Translations under genes and position numbers: made by a program | Shown: positions 5,502 through 5,712 of the stretch, one piece after another | Layout: each line of letters starts with the position of its first letter | Numbering within the stretch: position 1 is the stretch's first letter | Assembly: GCA_017990305.1 (NCBI GenBank) | Contig: JAGNOB010000142.1 | Coordinates: forward strand, 1-5,712 | Direction of reading: 5' to 3' | Origin: Leucobacter sp. | Lineage (GTDB): Bacteria > Actinomycetota > Actinomycetes > Actinomycetales > Microbacteriaceae | DNA: 5,712 nt | The notes under the pieces: generated by a model | What the model was told of the DNA's origin: nothing | The model's database searches: none | Seen by the model: only the letters and a program-made list of their open reading frames with translations

Positions 5502-5712
5502 CTAGCTGAAAGCGGCCCGGACCTCCTCATGTGGCAGCGCGAAGCTCGCGTGCCCCGACCTGCCGACGGTGTCGCGCGCGGCCACGAGCGCGTTCACGAC
5601 GGCCTCCTCGGTGGCCTCGACGACCGCCTCGTAGAACGGGTCGATGCTGCCCCATGCGACATGTTCGAGCTGCTCGAGCACGACCGCATCGCTGCCCATG
5701 CGCGACCGCAGG
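5502..5712 (-). CDS. P1 family (S58, DmpA-type) peptidase, C-terminal end (5' end outside window)
   Basis: The frame is open from the window edge to TAG at 5504-5502 and gives about 69 residues. The pattern GSIDPFYEAVVEATEEAVVNALVAARDTVGRSGHASFALPHEEVRAAF matches, as I recall it, the C-terminal end of the P1 family / DmpA Ntn-type aminopeptidases, where an xFxAVxEATEEAxxNAL helix is strongly conserved. An ATG at 5699 is internal, because coding sequence with LRSR continues upstream to the edge. Family members are self-processing; the nucleophilic Ser and the processing site lie outside the window. Known members include D-Ala and L-Ala aminopeptidases and beta-peptidyl aminopeptidases that accept beta-alanyl dipeptides. 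The gene is upstream of the permease on the same strand but separated by 147 bp containing two hairpins. The family call is good; substrate is unknown. Confidence 0.8.
   Translation of the reverse strand, partial: LRSRMGSDAVVLEQLEHVAWGSIDPFYEAVVEATEEAVVNALVAARDTVGRSGHASFALPHEEVRAAFS

Noticed and set aside
5494..5508. Small palindrome at the peptidase stop (CAGCT...AGCTG)
   Set aside because: A 5-bp stem overlapping coding sequence is expected by chance in this composition.
5502..5699. A separate 65-residue protein starting at the ATG at 5699
   Set aside because: The frame continues open to the window edge and the sequence matches only the C-terminal end of P1 peptidases.

Overview
The base composition is high-GC and the genes are tightly packed. 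The coding is typical of an actinobacterium, and the HutI and HutU sequences have an actinobacterial look; a member of the Microbacteriaceae (Leucobacter-like) is plausible but unproven. Nothing suggests a mobile element, phage or CRISPR locus. I read this as an ordinary chromosomal catabolic region.

Layout. On the plus strand, 1-680 is the C-terminal part of a YtcJ-type metal-dependent amidohydrolase whose start lies before the window. All other genes are on the minus strand. In transcription order they are: the C-terminal end of a P1-family (DmpA/S58) peptidase (5712-5502), an APC-superfamily amino-acid permease (5354-3786), urocanate hydratase hutU (3690-1963) and imidazolonepropionase hutI (1900-677). 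HutI and the amidohydrolase converge and overlap by 4 nt at their stop codons.

How the genes work together. HutU and HutI catalyse steps 2 and 3 of histidine degradation (urocanate to imidazolonepropionate to N-formimidoylglutamate). The permease, 95 bp upstream of hutU on the same strand, is the likely importer of histidine or urocanate. Histidine ammonia-lyase (hutH) and the formimidoylglutamate-processing genes are not in the window. The upstream P1 peptidase belongs to a family that includes enzymes acting on beta-alanyl dipeptides, so supply of histidine from carnosine-like peptides is a testable idea, not a demonstrated one.

The most unusual details are small. (1) Four to five copies of a 12-bp repeat lie between hutU and hutI. 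They carry the hutU stop, the hutI Shine-Dalgarno and a potential 19-codon hydrophobic micro-ORF whose TGA overlaps the hutI ATG. (2) HutI has Asn and Gln where the characterised Bacillus enzyme has catalytic or metal-binding Asp and Glu. (3) A perfect 16-bp inverted repeat sits between the permease and hutU, only 34 bp before the hutU start. (4) The permease ends in a 9-bp-periodic Thr-Asp-Gly tail. I did not find a clearly new multi-gene system.
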